Shown here: positions 54,781 to 57,702 of the stretch, piece by piece
Layout of the letters: each line of letters begins with the position of its first letter
Numbering within the stretch: position 1 is the stretch's first letter
Assembly (NCBI GenBank): GCA_964236495.1
Contig: CAXSBR010000022.1
Coordinates: forward strand, 1 to 57,702
From: CAXSBR01 sp964236495
GTDB taxonomy: Bacteria; Actinomycetota; Actinomycetes; Mycobacteriales; Jatrophihabitantaceae
Direction of reading: 5' to 3'
Length of the DNA: 57,702 nt
Notes under the pieces: model-generated
What the model was told of the DNA's origin: nothing
Database searches by the model: none
What the model saw: only the letters and a program-made list of their open reading frames with translations
Made by a program: the position numbers and the translations under genes

Positions 54781-55065
54781 GGGTCACCCTGACACGTAGG
54801 GTCCGCCTTGACCAGAGGTCACCGGCAGTCCGCTTGAGCGAATCATTGGAGCCTGCTCATCGCGAAGGTGCGCAGGCGCCGTGCGCCATGTCGGAAATGA
54901 CTCTGAGCCCACGAAGCGCGCAACAACTTAGCGCGCAAACAGCGTCCAGTTGCGGCGCTCGATGACGTCAGAGTTTGCTGGAGTCCCGCTGTCGAAAGAA
55001 GACGCTGGCCGACTTGGCGAGTCGGAAGACCTTTGGACAGCTCTGGACAACGGCGCAACGACCTG

Positions 55066-55079
55066 CAACCATATGGTTG
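55066..55079. promoter_or_regulatory. Palindromic operator over the ArsR start codon
   Basis: CAACCATATGGTTG is a perfect 14-bp palindrome whose centre contains ATG 55073, the proposed start of the ArsR gene. ArsR proteins bind short palindromes with an AT-rich centre, so autorepression at this site is likely. No ribosome site precedes, so the transcript may be leaderless. Confidence 0.6.
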
Positions 55080-55423
55080 TGCGTGGCGATGAAGTAGAAC
55101 GGGCCGACCGGGTCTTCTCTGCGCTGGGCGACGTCACGCGGCGCGACATTCTGCGTCGCACCGCCGTCGGCGAGCATTCCGTCTCGTCGCTGGCCGGGCA
55201 CTATGCGATGAGCTTGGCCGCCGTGCAAAAGCACGTCGCCGTGCTCGAGCGCGCCCACCTTGTCACCAAGCGTCGCCGGGGCCGCGAACAGCTCGTGACC
55301 GCCGACGTCGCAACCGTCCGCGATGCCCGCCGCCAGCTCGAAGGCCTCGAAGCCCTCTGGCGCGGCCGGCTCGACCGCTTCGGCGACGTGCTCGCCGACC
55401 TTCCCGAGGAGCAGAACCCATGA
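55073..55423 (+). CDS. ArsR-family transcriptional regulator (SRPBCC-associated)
   Basis: 116 residues if started at ATG 55073; an in-frame ATG at 54962 would add 37 residues that look non-coding. RVFSALGDVTRRDILRR opens the winged helix-turn-helix and SVSSLAGHYAMSLAAVQKHVAVLERAHLVTKRRRGREQL is the recognition helix and wing. No metal-binding cysteines are present, as expected for the subfamily paired with SRPBCC proteins. The 4-bp ATGA overlap with the next gene makes this a classic ArsR-AHSA1 operon. Confidence 0.88.
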   Translation: MVVRGDEVERADRVFSALGDVTRRDILRRTAVGEHSVSSLAGHYAMSLAAVQKHVAVLERAHLVTKRRRGREQLVTADVATVRDARRQLEGLEALWRGRLDRFGDVLADLPEEQNP

Positions 55424-55911
55424 CCGTTCTCGATGTCACCACCGACCGCGAGGCCAAGACGCTCACCCTTACCGCGCAGTTCGCCGCGCCGGTCGAGCAG
55501 GTGTGGCAGCTCTGGGCCGACCCGCGTCTGCTGGAGCGTTGGTGGGGCCCGCCGACGTACCCGGCGAGCGTCAAGGAGCACGACCTGACCGTCGGGGGCA
55601 CCGTGGCCTACGTCATGACCGGGCCGGCGGGTGACGAGGCGAAGGGCTTCTGGCGGATCACCGCTGTGAGCGCCCCGCACACGTTGGAGTTCGACGACCT
55701 GTTCGGCGAGCCAGGCGCACCAGCGGTGGATCTGCCGGTCACCTACGCCACCGTTCGCATCACCGACACCGGGTCGGGCACCCGCATGGTCATCGTGTCG
55801 ACCTTCCCGTCCGCCGACGCGCTCGACCAGTTGGTAGAAATGGGGATGCTCGAGGGCATGCGCGCTGCCGCCGGACAGATCGACGACCTATTGGCGACCG
55901 CGGTCGGCTGA
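55420..55911 (+). CDS. SRPBCC/AHSA1-domain protein
   Basis: 163 residues from ATG 55420, overlapping the ArsR stop. The START-like fold opens AQFAAPVEQVWQLWADPRLLERWWGPPTYPA, the AHSA1 hallmark, and continues through GGTVAYVMTGPAGDEAKGFWRI to the closing helix EGMRAAAGQIDDLLA. These proteins bind hydrophobic ligands in a central cavity. Encoded with an ArsR repressor, it probably senses or handles a ligand that relieves repression; the ligand is unknown. Confidence 0.9.
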   Translation: MTVLDVTTDREAKTLTLTAQFAAPVEQVWQLWADPRLLERWWGPPTYPASVKEHDLTVGGTVAYVMTGPAGDEAKGFWRITAVSAPHTLEFDDLFGEPGAPAVDLPVTYATVRITDTGSGTRMVIVSTFPSADALDQLVEMGMLEGMRAAAGQIDDLLATAVG

Positions 55912-55929
55912 GGCCGATACGGTGGCTTC

Positions 55930-56217
55930 ATGAGTGATCTGAACAGTGCCCTCCCGCCCGAGCCGCACGACGGCATCGACGCCACCGACAATGCCGAAGC
56001 GCGCGCCTACGAGAACAACCAGTCATCGCCGATTGCTCGCGCCGCTGCGAGTGGACCGCCCCCCACCGACGCACCCGTTCAGGGTGAGATGCCCGTGGTG
56101 TCGGGCACCGGGGCCGGTAACCCGCTGGCCGGCGTCGGCATCGACGACGAGGATGCCGCCAACGCGGTAGCCGGAGATGAAGGCCCAGAGCATCCTGGCG
56201 TGCGCCGGTCCAGCTGA
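55930..56217 (+). CDS. Small acidic hypothetical protein
   Basis: 95 residues from ATG 55930, 18 bp after the SRPBCC stop. It is low in hydrophobic residues and rich in Pro, Ala, Gly, Asp and Glu (DATDNAEARAYENNQ, GIDDEDAANAVAGDEG), suggesting a disordered cytoplasmic protein. I recognise no family. Its position within a tightly packed same-strand run supports it. Confidence 0.5.
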   Translation: MSDLNSALPPEPHDGIDATDNAEARAYENNQSSPIARAAASGPPPTDAPVQGEMPVVSGTGAGNPLAGVGIDDEDAANAVAGDEGPEHPGVRRSS

Positions 56218-56288
56218 CGATGCGGGTAGCGGCGTCCGCTGCAGCTACCGGCTTCTGAGTCCGTCGCTGTGTTTGTGAAGGAGTGCTG

Positions 56289-57245
56289 ATGCCGGCCGTA
56301 CCGACGCCAGGAACGCGCGCCAAAGCCGTGCGGTTCGACCGCTATGGCGGGCGCGAAGTGTTGCTCGTGCGTGACATCGAGATGCCGACGCCCGGCGACG
56401 GGGAAGTGCTGGTCGAGGTGCGCGCCGCGGGCATCAACCCGGGTGAGGCGATGATCCGCTCGGGAGTGTTGCACGAGCGCCTTCCGGCGACCTTCCCCTC
56501 CGGCGAGGGCACCGACCTCGCCGGCGTTGTGGTCGCTGTCGGTGCCGGCGTCGAGGAGTTCGAACCCGGCGACGAAGTTCTCGGCTTCTCCTGGAAGCGG
56601 TCGAGTCACGCCACCCACACCGTCGTACCTGCGACGCAGCTCATTGCGAAGCCTGGCGCACTTGCCTGGGATGTCGCCGGTGCGTTGGACGTCGCCGGCA
56701 CGACGGCCTACGCCGCGGTCCGTGCCGTCGACCCACAGCCGGGCGACGTCGTCGCGGTGTCGGCGGCAACTGGCGGGGTCGGCACGTTGGTTGTTCAGCT
56801 GCTGGTGCAGCGCGGCGCGACGGTGCTGGGCATCGCCTCACGCTCGAGTGCCGACTGGCTGACCGCACACGGCGTCACGCCGGTCGAGTACGGCGACGGC
56901 CTCGACGAACGCCTGCGCGCCGCGGCACCGGAGGGCATCGACGCGTTCATCGACCTGTTCGGGCCCGAGTACGTGCGCCTCGCCGTCGACCTGGGCGTAC
57001 GGCCCGACCGCATCGACACCATCGTGTTCGCCGAGGAGTCCCGGCAGCTCGGCGTGCGAATGGAGGGCGCCGCCGCCCTCGCCGAGACCGACGTGCGAGC
57101 AGTGTTGCAGGAGTTGGCCGACCTGCTCGCCTCAGGAGCCATCGAGTTGCCGATTGCCGCGACGTATCCCCTCGACCGCGTCGTCGACGCATTCGAGGAC
57201 CTGGAGCGCCGGCACACGCTGGGCAAGATCGTGCTGCATCCCTGA
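56289..57245 (+). CDS. NADPH:quinone oxidoreductase-like MDR protein (zinc-free)
   Basis: 318 residues; ATG 56289 is chosen because AAGGAG lies 5 nt upstream (a GTG two codons earlier is badly spaced). The GroES-like head has GINPGEAMIRSG and FPSGEGTDLAGVVVAVG, with no zinc-binding cysteine set. The cofactor motif is SAATGGVGTLVVQLL, typical of quinone oxidoreductase (QOR) enzymes that use NADPH. The C-terminus YPLDRVVDAFEDLERRHTLGKIVL is family-typical. It probably reduces quinones or enones in the cytoplasm. A terminator follows at 57292-57323. Confidence 0.9.
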   Translation: MPAVPTPGTRAKAVRFDRYGGREVLLVRDIEMPTPGDGEVLVEVRAAGINPGEAMIRSGVLHERLPATFPSGEGTDLAGVVVAVGAGVEEFEPGDEVLGFSWKRSSHATHTVVPATQLIAKPGALAWDVAGALDVAGTTAYAAVRAVDPQPGDVVAVSAATGGVGTLVVQLLVQRGATVLGIASRSSADWLTAHGVTPVEYGDGLDERLRAAAPEGIDAFIDLFGPEYVRLAVDLGVRPDRIDTIVFAEESRQLGVRMEGAAALAETDVRAVLQELADLLASGAIELPIAATYPLDRVVDAFEDLERRHTLGKIVLHP

Positions 57246-57291
57246 CGGCTCGGCCTCAGGCTCGAGGGTGATGAAACGGTAGACGTAGAAA

Positions 57292-57323
57292 GTCCGGCTA
57301 CCCACGGGGGGAGGTAGCCGGAC
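57292..57323 (+). terminator. Terminator hairpin after the quinone oxidoreductase gene
   Basis: GTCCGGCTACC (57292-57302) pairs perfectly with GGTAGCCGGAC (57313-57323) around a G-rich 10-nt loop, 47 bp after the stop. There is no T-run, as is common in actinobacteria. Confidence 0.7.
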
Positions 57324-57526
57324 AAGATCATCATCCACGATCTGCGGCGGACTGCCAACCGGCGGGGTTTGCCCATCGGTGTCCATCGTCGGCTAAAGCG
57401 GCGAGATCAGCCGAATACGGATATCTGAACGAATCGTATCGACTTTCCTGGCGAGCAGAACGTCCTATTCGCACTGATTTCGCTAAGATCGGTTCAGGCC
57501 TGGCGCTGCGCAGCCAAAAAGCCAGA

Positions 57527-57551
57527 GCCGCCGCCCGAAACGGACGACGGC
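57527..57551 (-). terminator. Rho-independent terminator of the F5/8 domain gene
   Basis: On the minus strand an 11-bp stem (GCCGTCGTCCG / CGGGCGGCGGC, two G-U pairs) with a 3-nt loop is followed by TCTGGCTTTTTGG. The U5 run and its place 43 bp after the stop codon make it a classical terminator. Confidence 0.75.
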
Positions 57552-57594
57552 CCCGCGACTACTACGCTGCGACGCTGCCTACTGCAACGGCGCG

Positions 57595-57702
57595 TTAGGC
57601 GTAGACCTCGAACTCCGCGATCTGCGCGGCCGGCCAGCCGGTGTTGCTGGCAACCTTCACCTGGACGTAGCGCACGCTCGCCGCAGCGAACGAGATGCTG
57701 AC
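57595..57702 (-). CDS. C-terminal end of a protein with an F5/8 type C (CBM32-like) domain (partial)
   Basis: The last 35 residues of a minus-strand gene enter from the right edge and stop at TAA 57595-57597. They read VSISFAAASVRYVQVKVASN, then TGWPAAQIAEFEVYA. The RYVQVKV...QIAEFEVY pattern is the closing beta-strand pair of discoidin/coagulation factor 5/8 domains, usually attached to secreted glycoside hydrolases and binding sugars. The catalytic part is outside the window. Confidence 0.75.
   Translation of the reverse strand, partial: VSISFAAASVRYVQVKVASNTGWPAAQIAEFEVYA

Larger units (their letters stand above)
57246..57594. other. Convergent intergenic region with two terminators
   Basis: This 349-bp gap between the quinone oxidoreductase and the minus-strand F5/8 gene has no supported gene. 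It carries one hairpin for each side (57292-57323 and 57527-57551). The sequence between them is less GC-rich than the genes around it and shows no other structure that I noticed. Confidence 0.6.

Noticed and set aside
57132..57386. 84-codon minus-strand frame after the quinone oxidoreductase
   Set aside because: It runs through the terminator hairpin and into the 3' end of the oxidoreductase, and has no ribosome site.

Overview
The window looks like chromosome of a high-GC actinobacterium. Three things point there: a mycothione reductase (36868-38265), an F420-dependent glucose-6-phosphate dehydrogenase (38671-39714), and the short membrane peptide that usually leads actinobacterial kdp operons (45-128, minus). 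GTG starts, ATGA/GTGA gene overlaps and pervasive high GC agree. I cannot assign a genus. I see no tRNA, rRNA, transposase, integrase or CRISPR array.

Layout. 1-3807: start of a kdp-type operon leaving the window, a methyltransferase, and two paralogous alpha/beta-hydrolase esterases, the first broken by three frameshifts. 4165-18131: a catabolic island (island A) around a PucR-type regulator. Leftward from the regulator are a HisD-like dehydrogenase, a ThuA-like protein, a complete Opp/Dpp-type ABC importer (binding protein, two permeases, one fused double ATPase), a collapsed old-yellow-enzyme remnant and a GMC oxidoreductase. Rightward are a thiamine-diphosphate enzyme and a VOC protein. 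18220-31615: a second island (island B) for glycosides and sugar acids, with a KDPG-type aldolase, an enolase-superfamily sugar-acid dehydratase, a cellulase-like hydrolase, a second Opp/Dpp-type ABC importer, a FadR-type regulator, a zinc dehydrogenase, a truncated sugar-kinase remnant and a GH1 beta-glucosidase. The enzymes form a De Ley-Doudoroff-like route: glycoside cleavage, oxidation to an aldonate, dehydration, then aldol cleavage. The kinase step is represented here only by a fragment.

31944-40949 is mostly housekeeping and redox: a secreted lactonase-fold protein, a redoxin divergent from a sigma factor/anti-sigma pair, a VOC protein, a class III aminotransferase, mtr, fgd and galT. 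41268-57245 holds an aldo/keto reductase, two DHA2-type efflux pumps (one with a MarR regulator), a membrane-anchored HtrA protease, an RDD protein, a bicovalent-FAD oxidase/Rieske/DUF3817 group, a methyltransferase, an ArsR-SRPBCC pair and a quinone oxidoreductase. The right edge cuts a minus-strand gene ending in an F5/8 type C (carbohydrate-binding) domain.

The most unusual signals are: island A, whose substrate I cannot name; the apparently kinase-less sugar-acid route with a palindromic operator between divergent genes; a large palindrome present twice (41170-41219 and 49007-49059), once over a possible MarR start codon; a pair of crossing inverted repeats at 43741-43812; and several single-base frameshifts, all in short G/C runs, which could be real decay or base-calling errors.
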